Source of the DNA: Otis tarda
Lineage: Eukaryota; Chordata; Aves; Otidiformes; Otididae
Length of the DNA stretch: 64,000 nucleotides
Assembly: GCA_026413225.1 (NCBI GenBank)
Contig: CM048557.1
Location: forward strand, 70,918,987 to 70,982,986
Direction: 5' to 3'
The notes beneath the pieces were generated by a model. The model had not been told where the DNA came from and did not search any database. It saw only the letters and a list, made by a program, of their open reading frames with translations. Below, piece by piece: positions 21,044 through 33,283 of the stretch. The translations under genes were made by a program, and so were the position numbers. Position 1 is the first letter of the stretch. Every line of letters starts with the position of its first letter.

Positions 21044-23389
21044 ATTATCCAGCACTGGGTGACAGCACTTACTGTCAAATTAAAAATGCCTGGGACAGAA
21101 ATCTCCAGGGACAGACAAATTTGGGGTGCCTGTTACATGTGTGTGTGCATTTACGCACCACTTGTTCAGCCGTATCTGTGATCTCAGAGTACTGAGCTGT
21201 GAGGTTAAATGTGAACCATGCATATGAGGGTCTGGAAGAAATACCCTGTTTGACCTTAGCCTGAAGCCTAAAAGGGGTGTCGCGTGCTTAGTAATCGTAC
21301 GCTTGTAAACTCCCGTTTTCCTTAATTCAAATTAATTCCACAAGAAATGATACTGTGAGCACCCTGTGTTACGGAGCTGGTGCCGTGTCTGGGGACACCT
21401 CTGAGGTGACCGGTGTCCTCAGGCTACGCCAGCACAAGGCTGACCCGGTCACGCTTTACAAGCCACAACTGAAGCCCACGGTGAATGAATACAGACATGT
21501 TCGTTCGGCTGCCCTCACCTGACCTCCAGGCAGATTTATTTTACTCTGGCAAATTTAGACAGCAGAGATACATCCAGAGTCAGCCACCACACCTAGCCAG
21601 GCAGACAGGAAGATGCCTGGCTTTTACCCACAAAGGACACTCCAGCTTCCCGACTCTGACAAGGGGCTTTGGAGGAGGAGGAGGAGGAACACCGTCTCCC
21701 TCTCCAGGACAAAACCAGAGCGATAATTGCCATGTACAATGCTCGGAAATGAAGCAGCCCAGGGAACTCCGTCTCATTAAATACTTTTCATGCTTCAGAT
21801 CTCCTTTTCTTCTCCCTGGTGTGCCCTTGTCCATAGCTAAAGGATAATCAATTCAACTCAACATGTGTTCATTTCTGGTTGGAGTGTCGTCTTCCACACC
21901 AACATTCTCCCAAGTGACCTTATAAAATGGAAGACTACAAGCACAGAGTTATGATGGATTGTAGGAGAGAAATAGCCCAGTAAATGTTTGTTTAGGAGAG
22001 AACGGGCATGTAGTCGGGTGAGGAATCATCGAAGTGAAGGGATACAGGGAATACTGTGCTAGAAGAAACTGCAGAGGACAAACTTGTGCACCTCACATCT
22101 TGAGGAGAGGGAATTGCTGGCCAAGCGTGGGCTGATGCCATGAGGTGAAAGGAGTTTGCTGGAAGACACCTAGTGCTCAGAAACAGCGCTGACTGCTTCC
22201 ACGCTAAATAGTGCCGAAGGTCCGCTGAAGGCTTTCTCTGAAGTGTCTAGCTCTGCAGCTCTGTAATACAATATTGCCATGGCTTGTCACAGGCCATGAG
22301 CTCTGTACTGAGTTGCAAGGCCTCAGCACCAGAAGACGTTCAAGAAGTTAATCCTACAGAAGATTTCATTGCAAGGGGTGGGGGGGGACAAAACAAAACA
22401 AAAAAGTTTAAAGTTAAATAACAAGTAAGTTTAGGGGAAAGGTGTTGTGCATCAGCTATTACAAAGGGCTGAAAAGGAGCATGTGTTGGCAGGGGTAGGA
22501 TATGGGAGAAATGGAGCCCAGCGCCGTACTGAGGTGCCCTGCAGAAGAAGCCAACATGAGAGGCGACCGGTGGCAGAGCAGACCTCTGAGGTGTTTCTCT
22601 TATTCACAGATGAATAGACACAGAAAGCTCCAGCTTTACAGAGAAATGTGATAGTCTTCAAACCTTACAGCAAACGTACTGAGTCAAAATATAGATACAA
22701 GGCAATAAAACCCAGCGCTGAGAGCCTGTGCGGGTCATCAGGCTGCACTGGAGAAGAGGTAGTGATGGAAACAACAGTGAAAAAACCTCGTGTAGGTGTG
22801 GACAGATGTTTCCTGGAGGCTGTTGCTGATACCCAGATGAGCCAACTCCAGAAAGAAACTGAGACACGGGAGTGAGCTACGCAGCGGGACAGGGACTTGG
22901 GAGCAGCGGAGGAGAGCGCACCACGCTGAGGAGGAGAAGGCATTGCCCCCACAGCCAGGCAGAGCCCACCACACAGCCTGGAGGGAAGCTGAAAGACAGC
23001 TGCTCTGCAGTCTCCTGAGATGGAGAAGGTACGAAATCAGATTTAAACGAAGGGTGGTTTATGTTCACCCAGAAACACGCGTACAGGAGCAAAAGGAGAG
23101 AGCAGTCTGAGCAGCGTGCCCCAGACAGGCAGAGATCTCCCTCGCTTTGTTGAAGAGTTTCCGCTCACCAGGAGAGAGCAACAAAGGAGATGTGCCATGC
23201 ACAGGCACAGACCCACAAATCCCTTCACAAGAGCAGTTTACTGTCCTTGCACAAAAGCCGGCGGATGTTAGAAATACATTTATCTGTGCGTTGTCTTGGA
23301 AAGCTCTGTGTGCGTAACTTGTGATTCCATCAGCGGCGCTTTGAGACGCATAGTCTTCCACCACTGCACACCCTTTTGGTGTTCATTTT
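21044..23389. other. Non-coding sequence, no gene seen
   Basis: Unique sequence of mixed composition. Minor simple repeats are a GGA run at about 21672-21689 and a G-rich/A-rich junction at 22376-22410. The frame at 22648-22875 (75 codons) is not recognised. No repeat family is seen. Confidence 0.45.
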
Positions 23390-23720
23390 AGAAACAGTCC
23401 CAATAATTTTGCAAGAGAGTTATCAATATATTGATCATTTTAGTTAAAAATTAATAAGAGGGAATATCTTAATTTATTTTTAATTTGATGTTAAATCATA
23501 TTACTCTGGACTAGATATGTGTAGAGGAATCCTCAGTAAAAGGAAGAGAGCAGGGCTTTTTTCTGGTGTTGATTCTTACTATTCTTCTACTTTTAGAGTT
23601 TGTAGTAAATACAAACAACCCACTAATGATAAATAAAAACACCACCTGAAATGTGGTGTGTTTTGTTTCTCAGTATGAAGGTCTTAAATATCAATTTATT
23701 CTCCTGTCTTCTGGGTGGTT
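23390..23720. promoter_or_regulatory. AT-rich block, possible conserved non-coding element
   Basis: The block includes ATCAATATATTGATCATTTT, which contains the palindrome ATCAATATATTGAT, then AGTTAAAAATTAATAAGAGG, TTTTTAATTTGATG and ACCCACTAATGATAAATAAA. Homeodomain-like cores are dense and no frame is open. Regulatory role is inferred. Confidence 0.35.
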
Positions 23721-25199
23721 TTTCTTTTAGTTACCATTGAAACACAGAAGAAAGACATTTTAAGCAGCAAATCATGATGCTCATCTTCGCAACAAGAAAT
23801 GTGTGCGCTCGGGGACAGCTGAGGGTTGCTACTGCGTCTCTTTCAAATGGGAGAATTTACCTCCTGCAAAATCCCAGCGCAGGCTGTGGTCACAGCAGAC
23901 AGGTTGGTCGTGGGAATGTCGGTAGCCGGGTCCCGCAGCCTGGCAAGGCGTTTGGGGGCTGATGGAGGGGCAGGGGCTGGGGCAGGACCAGAGGCATGGT
24001 GCGGGGTGCTCTGGGGACTGCTCCCCGTGTCTTGATGGCAGCAGCTCTTCGACCTCTCGACGGTCTCTACAGGCTCTTCCTGCCCGTGGGATGGTGTCTG
24101 CCAGAGCCCGCGTGGCCCCTCTGCGCGAGGGGGCTGCCAGCCAGGGCTTGCAGCAGGTATGGTGGGTGCAGCCGAACAATCAATGAAATTTTTCACAGCG
24201 TAAGGAAAGAGCTGGCTGATCTCAGGAGAATGAGGGACTGCAGGGGTACTGAGGTAAGAAACGCAGGGCCCAGCGCTTAGCGGGGTAACAGGAACCCCTT
24301 AGCTCTGCTTTTGGGTTACTAGGGGATGGCCAGTGCTCAGCTGCGCGTTTGCACAGGGGGCCTTGGCTCTCTTTCAGGGAGGTGGAGAAGGGAGGAAGGA
24401 TTCATGCTCTTCTTTCGGGAAAACAGGAGGATCTGGGAGCAGGCTGTCTCTGCAGTAGCCCTCAGTGCGGTGTCTCTCAGATGCAATTAAAGCGAAAACT
24501 GGCGCAGATCTCCTGGGCGTTCTGTTGCACACCTCCCAAAGTCACGTCCCCAGCGCGCACTCCTGGCTTAACTGTTCTCTCTCGTAGCCAGGTGGCAATC
24601 GCTGCTGGCCCCAGTGGCACCCTTCCTTCTGCGTAAAACCCGCCCTGTTCCGTCCCGCCCGAAAGCAGCGGACGGGGCAGCCCGGCTTGGGGAGTGCGCA
24701 GGCTCTGCCCTTGCCGAGGGGTGCGTGCTTCACCCCGACCCTGCCCGGGCAGGCGGGCTGCGGCGGTGCCGGCTGTGCTCCAAAGGGGCCATGGAGGTAT
24801 CTGCACGCTCTTACCTCACGAACAGCCCAGCACAATGGCTGTTTACAGACACTTCCCTTACTTAAATCTCCATTTAAACCTCTTTCTTTAAAACCTGCTG
24901 GAGAACTTCATTTGGATTCGTCTTTTGTCTTTTCTGTTCTTCACATTTTTTCCTAAATCCTCTGGGTTTCAATTAGCAGCCATGGGAAACTCTGGGAGCC
25001 TCCTGCATCCCATTACGAAGTGACAGGGTGTTGTGCAGCCCTTAAGCTCTCTCTGAATAATTCATGGAGCTCTTTGGGGCAGGCCAGCATTTCAAACCAA
25101 TATAAGGGACTGGTTCTCCTAAACTTCTGCTTTGGGTGGAAATCCTACACTTAGGGAATCGGCATCTACATGTATTTAGTCAGACAGGCCTGTAGTGAT
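23721..25199. other. Non-coding sequence, GC-rich in the middle
   Basis: Between 23770 and 24860 overlapping frames of 60-117 codons are open on both strands. The stretch around 24640-24790 is CpG-rich. There is no recognisable protein or repeat. Confidence 0.45.
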
Positions 25200-25717
25200 G
25201 TTTGGGAGCAATGTTTGTCTGTATATATATTAAACACTGAAGTAAATGTTAAATTTTATCTTTAGTTACATAAGACTACTTAGAGACATTCTTGTCAAAA
25301 CTTTTAGATTCTTAAAGACATTTTCTGTGAACTCTCGGTAAGATGTAGATGAAGCAAAGACACCTAAGTGGTTTTGGTATTGATAAGTGCATCGTTACAA
25401 CCAGAGCCGCCTCTGTTCACTCCCTGAGGTTGCCAACAGTGTGACTTGTGAGCGTGACTTCCAGCATGAAATCACCTTCAGCGCGTGGCCAGGAGCGGAG
25501 TCGGATGCACGTACGCAGCTGGGCTGTTAAGCTTCCCATCACAAGGCATTACAGGTCACTTACAAACGTGTAATTTTTGTTTGGCAGTCAGCAACGTTTG
25601 CCACGCTGTCACTGTGCAGCGGCTGTGTAAAGCTGTGCGTGCCGCTCACAGGAGACACAGGCACCAGAGTGGTTCCTCTCTGGTGAACACATTACAGAAA
25701 GTCACATGCACACTTCA
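25200..25717. other. AT-rich then mixed sequence
   Basis: The first 150 bases are AT-rich (TATATATATTAAACACTG, AGTAAATGTTAAATTTTATC). The remainder is unremarkable. Nothing specific is recognised. Confidence 0.3.
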
Positions 25718-25790
25718 TTAAATCATCGACATTATGGGTGGAAAAGACGTCTTCAGTCTCCCTGGAACAAGCCCAGCTAAGTTCAGCTTT
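25718..25790 (-). mobile_element. Possible very degraded CR1 3'-end fragment
   Basis: AAATCATCGACATTATGGGT followed by GGAAAAGACGTCTTCAG resembles the reverse complement of a CR1 3' end (ATCATAGAATTATGG ... GGAAAGACCTTCAAG), but the similarity stops there. A chance match is possible. Confidence 0.35.
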
Positions 25791-26879
25791 CTATCAGATC
25801 AAGGAGGCAGCTGCTAGCAGAAGTGTGAAAAGCAATTAATTTGTTAAAAGTTCAAATACATTCGATCAACAAAGGTAAGGTTAAACAAATATTTAAAGGA
25901 TGCAGAGCTCAGTACTCTGAAGTCAAAGCCATCACATATCCAGGTATGGATGTGCGCATGCTCCATGTCCTGCGTTCCCATCCAGATTTTACGTGTTTCG
26001 TAGTCCCTCAGTTAATACCACAGATCAGGTGTGAGATTGCTTATGGTGCTGCTTAACCATCAGGCTGTTTCTCTCCAGAAAATTTGCCCCATTTGGCAAA
26101 AACACAGTAACGCATCTTACGTTGGAGGCGTGGGCAAAGCTCACCCTTGTGAGCAGAAGCCCTGGCCGGGTGGGACTGCTGGTCTTTCCCACACTGGTCT
26201 GTGGAAAACATCTTCACCAGTCAGGGCGGGGTGGGCAGCCAACAGCGAGACCAACGCCATGCCCTTAGCCGTGGAGGTGAAGCTGTGCCGAGCAGGTGGG
26301 GACACGGGGTTTGGAAAGGAGAGTTGTCATGTGAAGGCATTTAGCACAAAAGTGTGACAGCAACTTCAATGGAAAACATCAAATGATGTGCAGGCAATAT
26401 GCGTTTAATTGCTTATGCGTCAGCAGCATGAGCTTGGGTAGCACACAAGGAAAGTGAACCCTCAGAGTTCTGAGCAGAAATCCTGATTTGGTGACACTGG
26501 CCTCGGGAAGACAATTCCCAAAACGTGGATGTTACAAATATACTGGATACAGTAAACACAGATTTCTGAACAAGAAGAGCAGAAAATGTAGAAGGTATCT
26601 GGAGACATGTCCTAATGAATAATCCCAGACCAAATGCTAGAAGGCATCTTCACAGGTTTCTGGTGCAGACCCCCAAAATGTCATTAGCAATTAGAAGCTG
26701 TAACAAGGCAGAAGATGTATAGCAGAGAACAGCTCTGGTAGGAATGGTATGCACTGGAAGTCTCATTCTGCCACTATTAAATTATTATCAGGTTTTGTAA
26801 TCACTTTATATGACAATTTTCTAAAACTAAGTTATGCTGCATCTAGCATGGAAAAAGATACATACATAATGCAAAATTC
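25791..26879. other. Non-coding sequence, no gene seen
   Basis: Unique sequence, AT-rich towards the right. A 108-codon frame at 26031-26357 is unrecognised. Part of 26740-26880 may belong to the LINE relic that follows, but I cannot align it. Confidence 0.4.
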
Positions 26880-27145
26880 AGAGGTTTTTTTAAGAGCTGG
26901 CTGAAAATCCCACTGCAAATATCTGGCACAAAGTGAGAAGAAAGGAAGTATATCAGTATTATAAAACAGAATAAGCAAGATGGCCCAGATAATTATAGAC
27001 TTGTCAGTCCAACATCAATGCCGGAAAAATAACCGAACAGCTGTTGTGGAAGTTAATCAAAAGAGAACTAAAAGAATAAAATATAGTCAGTGCTGGTTTG
27101 CAAAACTGATTTTCTCCTTTTTGGACAAGATTCATGTTTTAAAAG
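26880..27145 (+). pseudogene. Relic of a LINE reverse transcriptase (CR1/L3 clade)
   Basis: From 26988 one frame reads DNYRLVSPTSMP, which matches the conserved N-terminal NYRPVSLTSxPGK motif of CR1/L3-type LINE reverse transcriptases. The frame then meets a stop (TAA at 27030-27032). The following family motif, of the EQLL type, continues in the next reading frame at about 27034-27063. Further right, GCTGGTTTGCAAAACTGATT and CTCCTTTTTGGACAAGAT match the next conserved stretch (GF...KT...LFDKI type) at DNA level. The element is on the plus strand, truncated on both sides, frameshifted and stop-containing, so it is an inactive fossil. In the family the protein copies LINE RNA into DNA at the target site. 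Its drift suggests it is older than the CR1 tails elsewhere in the window. Confidence 0.7.
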
Positions 27146-30100
27146 TCTCACAGGGTGCTCAAGGAAACTTCAGCAGCACCCACCGGCCAGGCCAGCATCC
27201 CCGGCCCCGCGGCCGTCCCTGCAGCCGCCTGCAGTGGCATTTTGAGACTTTTTCATCCAGTGGGTATGTGACATGCTGACTTTTTAAAATTAATAATCTT
27301 TTGTGTTACGGGCTGTCCTGCAGCGTGGTGACACCGTGGCTGTATGTTCTCAGCAGGTGACCGGGGTTTGCTGCCCGTGGACCGGTGGCCATCGGTGCTG
27401 CCTGACCCAGAGCACGCTCCCCTGCCTGGTTTGGGGCTGATCCCACGCAGACTGGGGGACAGGTGAGTGACAAAAAGCCTGGGTACTGGGAAATCTGGAT
27501 TTCATGGTCAGGTAATCATTTTAACGTGTCCAGCCTCATGTCTGAGAAAAGCGTACCTGTCTGCAAGATCGGGGATCTGTGCTTGGAATTGGCGTTGCTG
27601 AAACGGGCCCCGGGCTCCTGCTGTAATTAGCTCAATGGAGCTCCCAGGGCAGCTCTGGTGACAAGGACTGGAGCACCCCGAGTCAGAGCAGGGAGGTCCC
27701 ACCAGCCACCCAGCTCCTGCGGCTGCTGCTGCTCCTGCCCAGCCGCCGTCGCCCATCTTGGAGGGATGCGGGAACGGGAATGCTGAAAGCGCTGAAAACC
27801 AGCGTCAGAAGCACAAAGCCCCTGTCCCAGTAGAACTGCTGATGGGAGAGGTGATAGTCCGGGGACACCTGCCGAGGACACAGAAATATGGTGAAAGCAG
27901 GGCTTTCTACTGGCTGGAGCTGCTGCCCTGATGGCCAGGGGCCAGGCGTGCTCCTCCTTTACAGCCAGAGCAATTCGGGGTCCAACAAACTTACCATGGC
28001 CCTGGGAATTTTTAAATCAAGATAAGATTGATTGGTTTTGTTGCTGTTGTTCTTCAGCGGTACTCTCATTCAGTCAGGAGTCCACTGAAGGAGCTCTTGA
28101 GGCCCCTGGTAGGAAGAGAGCACCACGAGTGCCTTCTGCCTTTATAATCTGTAAATCTGTTAATCTGTGGATAGAGCCCGGGCAGTGAACGTGGGCAGCT
28201 GACAGGTTAAGCAGAGACCAAATTATTGTGCTTTGATGCAGAATGAGGAAAAGCACGGTTATTATGAGAATCAAACTTGACTTTGGGAAGAGCAATAGAG
28301 ATTTTCCAGACGAGACAGCCGCTCTCCTCAGAGCAGGCTCTTTGCAGGCGCACAGGTGACCAGGGACAGACCCACAAGAACACCACCAGCACCTCTCTGA
28401 ATAAAATCCAGCTCCTGCTCATGGGAAATGAGGAAAAGAGAGAATGTGGATTAACGAGAACCGTTTCTGACGACCTGGGGTAATCACAAGGCAGCCTTTG
28501 CACGAGGGAGGGAAGGAAGTAGAGGGAAGAGCACAAACCGAGCAGCAGCTTTCTTGAACTCAGCTCACTCTGCCTAAACCCGCCGGCTCCTGGGAATGCC
28601 TGTTCGCTGAGAACAGCAAAAACCCCCCCTGCAATTGGTGAAGTCTTCAATCGCAGGCTCTGCTCAGAGGAGGTGGCTGACGAGGGGCAGGGGACCATCA
28701 GCATGTCCCTGCCCACCATGGAGCCATTGCCAGAGCCATCCCCCCGAAGAGACGTGCTGTTGGCTCCTGAACTCCATCTGCAAATGACAGACACAAAATG
28801 CAGCTTTAGAACAGAGGGGAGAGGGGTGAGTAACAGGATTAGAGTTGCAAACTGCCATGAGGCTCTAGGAAAAAAAAACATAACTTATTTTTTTAATTAT
28901 CATTATTATTATTCAGAAAAAAGCAAACATAGCCTGCAATATCTTCTCTACATTTTGTATCATGGTAGATGTGTTGGCCATCAGCCGAGAGCCCAGACAG
29001 CTTTTTCAGCTCTTCCTGCACTGTGAATGCCTTGCGTGGACGATCTGTGATTGTAACGAGCCAGGGATGCGGTGCAGCCTTGTCCGCTTGGAATTGTGAC
29101 TCCTACACAAGGAGACTTTAGCAGATGCAGCCCAACGAGATGTCCTTCACTGTTTCACACACGCGTGTATTTTCATAGCAGAATTCAGGCTGCACAGCTT
29201 CTGGCAAAGACCCTGTTTCTTTGTGTTTCCCAGCAAAACCAGAAGCGCGTTAGATGAGGTCACTGGAAGCAGAGCGCTCATCTGAAGGTGGCCAGCACAC
29301 CTGCTCCCCTCCGCAGTCAGGCGAGTGCGGCGCGACCCTGGGCAGCCGCAGACCATCTCCGCACATCCCCTGCTCCCTGGGGTGTGCAGAGCCATCTGCT
29401 CGGCCTGCCCTGTGCCAGCCCCGGCACCCATACGCACCGCTCCGCAGCGCGGCAGCACCGGCCGGGACCGGCGGCGCAGCCATGGGCGCGCGCCGGGCAC
29501 TTCTCCCATCCCGTTTTCTTCGGGTTGAAAAGGCACCATATGGACTCTGAGGAGTCAGGGCATGTTTTCCGAAGTGTCCTCTTACAGTTTCACATGTCAT
29601 GACATTTCAAGATTCTTCCCTGGGAAAAACAAAATCATTTTCTTTTCAAAATAATTATTAGCATCAGAAGTTTGATATATAAGGTCTTTTGCTGGTTTGG
29701 GAGGGATTTTTTTTTTTTTTTGCAAGTGAAAATTCCTGGCAACGAAGTATTTTCCAAGAAAAAGTACTGGTTTTTTCATGACTTTTTTTTTTTTTTTCCC
29801 CAGCCCCAAAGGAGTCTCACCCACTCCAGAGCTCCAGAGAGCCAGGCCGCTGGTGAAGGCTCTGCCCAGCTCATCGCACAGGTTTGGACGGGAGTCTCCC
29901 ATATCACAGCCGAGTACTATTCCCATGGGATACAGGCTGTCCTGGAACATTGGCTGCTGAGCATCCTCTTTTGTCTGCATAAAACTGAAAGGTCTGGATT
30001 TTGTTCTATAACAGCTCCTCCCCTCTCCCCCCAAAAAAATGGATGTGGTGCTGAGTTTGCTTCCAGCAGCGCCCAGCAGACGCACACTCTCCATTAGAAG

Positions 30101-31162
30101 TGCGGGACGGGACGGGAAGGCTGTTGAGCAGAAAATCTCCTGTCCCTCCTCCCCCGCCATCTCCACAGCAGAAAATCCATCCCTGAAGCTCACAGGGTGA
30201 AACTTCCCTCCCCGTCCTGCCCGCGGTCCCCGACGCCTGCGCAGGGTGGCCCGGTCTTTAATTGCACTGGGTTCTATAGAACACTCTTCTGCTTCCAGCT
30301 CCCCCTGTTCCAGCAGACCTCTGGAATTGCGCTGCCAGACCAGAGCCGTTCTGCTTGGATCTCTTTACTTAATTGATGAAAAAACCTTTCTGCGCCGAAT
30401 GACCTTACTGCCTCAAGCCCTGTTGGGAGGACAAACGCTCGGCGCTGCTGTAATCTAATTACCGGCAATTCCCCGGTGACGTTGCTGAAAGGGTTTTGTG
30501 CCAGTATTAAACACACCGGGCCTCTGGGCGAGACCCTCATCAGGAAACTGGGGCTCACTGGGGTAACGCTGTGCCCGTTCCCCTGCCTGGGGCACATCAC
30601 CCCCCAGCCCACCGCGGTCCGGCCAAGGGGCAAAACTGGGAACATGGAGGCATTGCTTTGGGTCTCAGCCGCCCTCCTGGCCCGTGGTCTCCAGCAGGAA
30701 CGACGGTGTCCTGGGGCCGGCAGCGCGGCTCGGTGCAGCTCCCCGTCTGCCGCTCCTCTCCAGGAAACATAAGCCTCTTTGCAAAGTAGGATTTATTTCT
30801 GGCAGCATAATCAAGACACCTGTTAATCATGTCTAAGTACTGCAATTAAGAGCTGACCTGACAAATAAAAGGTATGGGGGATGCCCCATTTTCATGTTTG
30901 CTTATTTTGCCTTTGATGTCGATGTGTGTTTTGCTTTTTGGTTGTTTTAATCTGTTTTGGTAAATTACACCCCGACTCACATTTGCAATACAAAGGCAGG
31001 GAAAAACAGGAAAAGATGAGAGGGCTGGCAGTGCTTCCCAAAACTGAAGATGTCAGACATGGAAATCATAACAGACCAGAGCACGCCAGCGCTTCAACGG
31101 TGACGCCGCTGCAGCTCCAGGTTGGTGTCCAAGGCGGGCCCTTCCAGACGCCCTTCGCAGAG
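27146..31162. other. Gene-empty mixed sequence
   Basis: No gene is recognised in four kilobases. Notable low-complexity parts are T15 runs at 29707-29721 and 29783-29797 and a (TTATTA)-like stretch near 28890-28915. A minus-strand frame of 224 codons (28207-28881) is overlapped by other frames, and its translation has no domain. The patch at 29330-29510 is CpG-rich. Confidence 0.45.
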
Positions 31163-31265
31163 CGGTGCTGGGCGCGGGCCGAGGCGGTGCTGGGTGATAC
31201 GGGGGTGCAGGCCGGGGTGATGCTGGGCAATACAGGGGTGCAGGGCTGGGCGATGTGGGGACGCA
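31163..31265 (+). repeat. Imperfect minisatellite, about 33-bp unit
   Basis: Units beginning GGTGCTGGG or TGATGCTGGG and continuing NAATACNGGGGTGCAGGNCNGG are repeated about three times with mismatches, the best pair being 31184-31215 and 31216-31249. Confidence 0.75.
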
Positions 31266-32473
31266 GGCAGCAGAGCCCCCAGTGGAGCTGCACGGCTCGT
31301 GGCAGCGGCAGGCACCCGCTGGCTTTGCTGGCTCTCCACGCTTAGCATGCTGTGGGCATTCTCAAACACGTGCAAACCCGGCTTTCACACGCAGAGCGTC
31401 GGCAGTGCACGCTGCTAGGCAGCTTTGCGTTGCTCTCGCAGAAGGCAGCTGCCCAGGGACACCACCTTGCCAGCGGCGCTTTCCCACTGCTCCCTCTGCA
31501 GCAGCGGCAGCCTTGTCCGGGACGAAGCACAGCGTCCCTTAGACGGACGGAACAGCTCCCACAGCACGCTTCTGGCAGAGAGCTATTTAATCCTGTTTTA
31601 CAGAGCCATGCTGGCTGCCTCCTCAGTGCAAGGGCTGCAGAATTGTCATCACCAGAGTTTCCTTTTATTACAGCCCTGGAGTAATGAGAACGGCATTGCT
31701 GCGCTCGCAGCAACCGCGCGTCCCTCGGCAGCCTACCTGGAAAGCCTCTCGTTCCCAGCCACTCTCCCCGGGCTGCAGGAGCGGCTCATCAGCCAGGCTC
31801 CTCCGGCAATATTGCCCGGTACTACGGACGGGCTGAGGGTCAGGCTGGCTGCCTTTGCACCAGCTCAGCTGTTACCGCTTCCTAAATTTCAAACAATCAT
31901 TCCTTTGCGCTTGTGCCTGAGCACGACCTCTGAACTCGCAGCAAGGCGTCAAAAGCCAGCGGGGAGCATTGCCGCCCGCCTTCTCACCCCTGCAGCCACA
32001 GACGTTGCCCCTCTGTTCTCTACCCAGAAGTGATGGGAAGGAATCACCTACGCCGCCTGTGAAAGACAAATCACATGGACCACAGCAAGGTAACTGCTTC
32101 TGGTGCAGAGCGGGACGTGTTTTTGCGTTGCTGGCAGTGCTGCGGGCACACACGATGTACGTACGCGGTGAGCACTGAGCAGAACACACCGCATCCCACA
32201 CTGTGCAGAACCAACAGGTTTTGAGCTAAGACACCATGTCTTGTTTTTATTTTCTTGTAAGAAATGTTTTAGGGTATTCATAGAGTAAGGAAGGCAAAAA
32301 TCCCCTTGCACCCAGCCTTTACCTTCCAGCAGCAGCCGAGACGAGGCGCAGGCTGTACTACAGCAGCTCCTTTCGGCACACAGCCGCCTGACAGCCTGCT
32401 CATCTCCGCACTGCGCACCCGGGGACCTCGGCCCCTGCGTGCCTGTGCGTGTCTGGCTCTGCTGCGGAGCTTG
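31266..32473. other. Non-coding sequence, no gene seen
   Basis: GC-rich sequence with overlapping frames on both strands, the longest being 202 codons at 31425-32033. None is recognisable. Confidence 0.45.
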
Positions 32474-32478
32474 GTGCT
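32474..32478 (+). repeat. Target-site duplication, left copy (GTGCT)
   Basis: Five bases directly before the TGTAAGG start of the 800-bp LTR, identical to 33279-33283 directly after its TGACA end. Confidence 0.8.
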
Positions 32479-32942
32479 TGTAAGGGTCGGTCAGAAAATC
32501 AGTATTGTCTCAACCTTGTCATTGAGGACTTCCAGGTGGACTATGGACTTGATCTGGCCTAAAAGTTAGGCTCACAACTTGACATGAGTTGCTGTGAGCA
32601 GCCTGCCTGAGATGCAGTTGTTTTTTTCTCCCGGGAACAGAACGGAACTGTTATGGACAAGGCCGACTCTGGCCTAAGAACAAAATGTACAACATCCTTG
32701 AAACGGCGGACGGAGTGGCGCGGAGGTGCCACGGCTCATCCCTGTTGTCAAAACTGGCAGAGATAACCGCGCAGCTGCTGTCGAGGGGGATGAATCACAA
32801 CTGCTGTCCCAAAAACAACAGTGAGAAAGTGCCCTTTAACGGAACTTTGCTAATTATAATGTACAAAAAACACACTTCTATCCCAAGGGCCGAGAGCAGG
32901 CGGAGATCCCCGAAGTAAGGAGGAGCAAGGTTTGCCACTTGG

Positions 32943-32950
32943 CATAAAAG
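32943..32950 (+). promoter_or_regulatory. TATA-like box of the LTR promoter
   Basis: CATAAAAG in the middle of the 800-bp LTR, about 215 bases before the degenerate polyadenylation signal. This is the order expected for U3 then R. Confidence 0.5.
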
Positions 32951-33162
32951 GTCGACCCCTAACAACGAGACCCCCGAAGAGCTCTGCCCACCAAGGATCG
33001 ATATCGACATCGATTGTGAGGACCGGCAGGATCCTGCCTGGACCTGGGACCATAGGGACGCCTTGGACCCGCGGTGGTAGCTATTATCTTCTTTTTCCCT
33101 TCCCTATCTTTACTTTTTCCTTTTCACTCCCTTTCACCTATCGCACGCCGCTTTACGGGCAA

Positions 33163-33168
33163 AATAAT
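33163..33168 (+). terminator. Degenerate polyadenylation signal of the LTR (AATAAT)
   Basis: AATAAT followed by GAAGTTTGTGCTG. The position and GT-rich context fit an LTR polyadenylation signal with the sixth base changed from A to T, probably weakened. Confidence 0.4.
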
Positions 33169-33278
33169 GAAGTTTGTGCTGTTTGATTGAAACCAACCCT
33201 TTTGGCGTGTTCGCCGTAATTTTGCACTTCGAGATGGCGTTAAAAGAACCATCACGAGTCCCAAGTGGGCTGTGACAG

Positions 33279-33283
33279 TGCTG
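33279..33283 (+). repeat. Target-site duplication, right copy (GTGCT)
   Basis: Five bases directly after the terminal TGACA of the LTR, identical to 32474-32478. Confidence 0.8.

Larger units (their letters stand above)
32479..33278 (+). mobile_element. Solo LTR, second ERV family (about 800 bp)
   Basis: The element runs from TGTAAGGGTCGGTCAG to GTGGGCTGTGACA and has TG...CA termini. It is flanked by a perfect 5-bp duplication, GTGCT (32474-32478 and 33279-33283). Inside, GGCATAAAAGG (32941-32951) is a plausible TATA box, and AATAATGAAGTTTGTGCTG (from 33163) sits where a polyadenylation signal AATAAA plus GT-rich element would be, with one base changed. The pyrimidine-rich run 33088-33140 lies between them. 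The sequence shares nothing obvious with the LTRs at 11.9 and 20.0 kb, so it is another family. No gag, pol or env remains, so it is a solo LTR. I recognise the type from avian genomes but cannot name the family with certainty. Confidence 0.82.

Noticed and set aside
28207..28881. 224-codon minus-strand frame
   Set aside because: It has no domain, no splice context and competing frames on the other strand.
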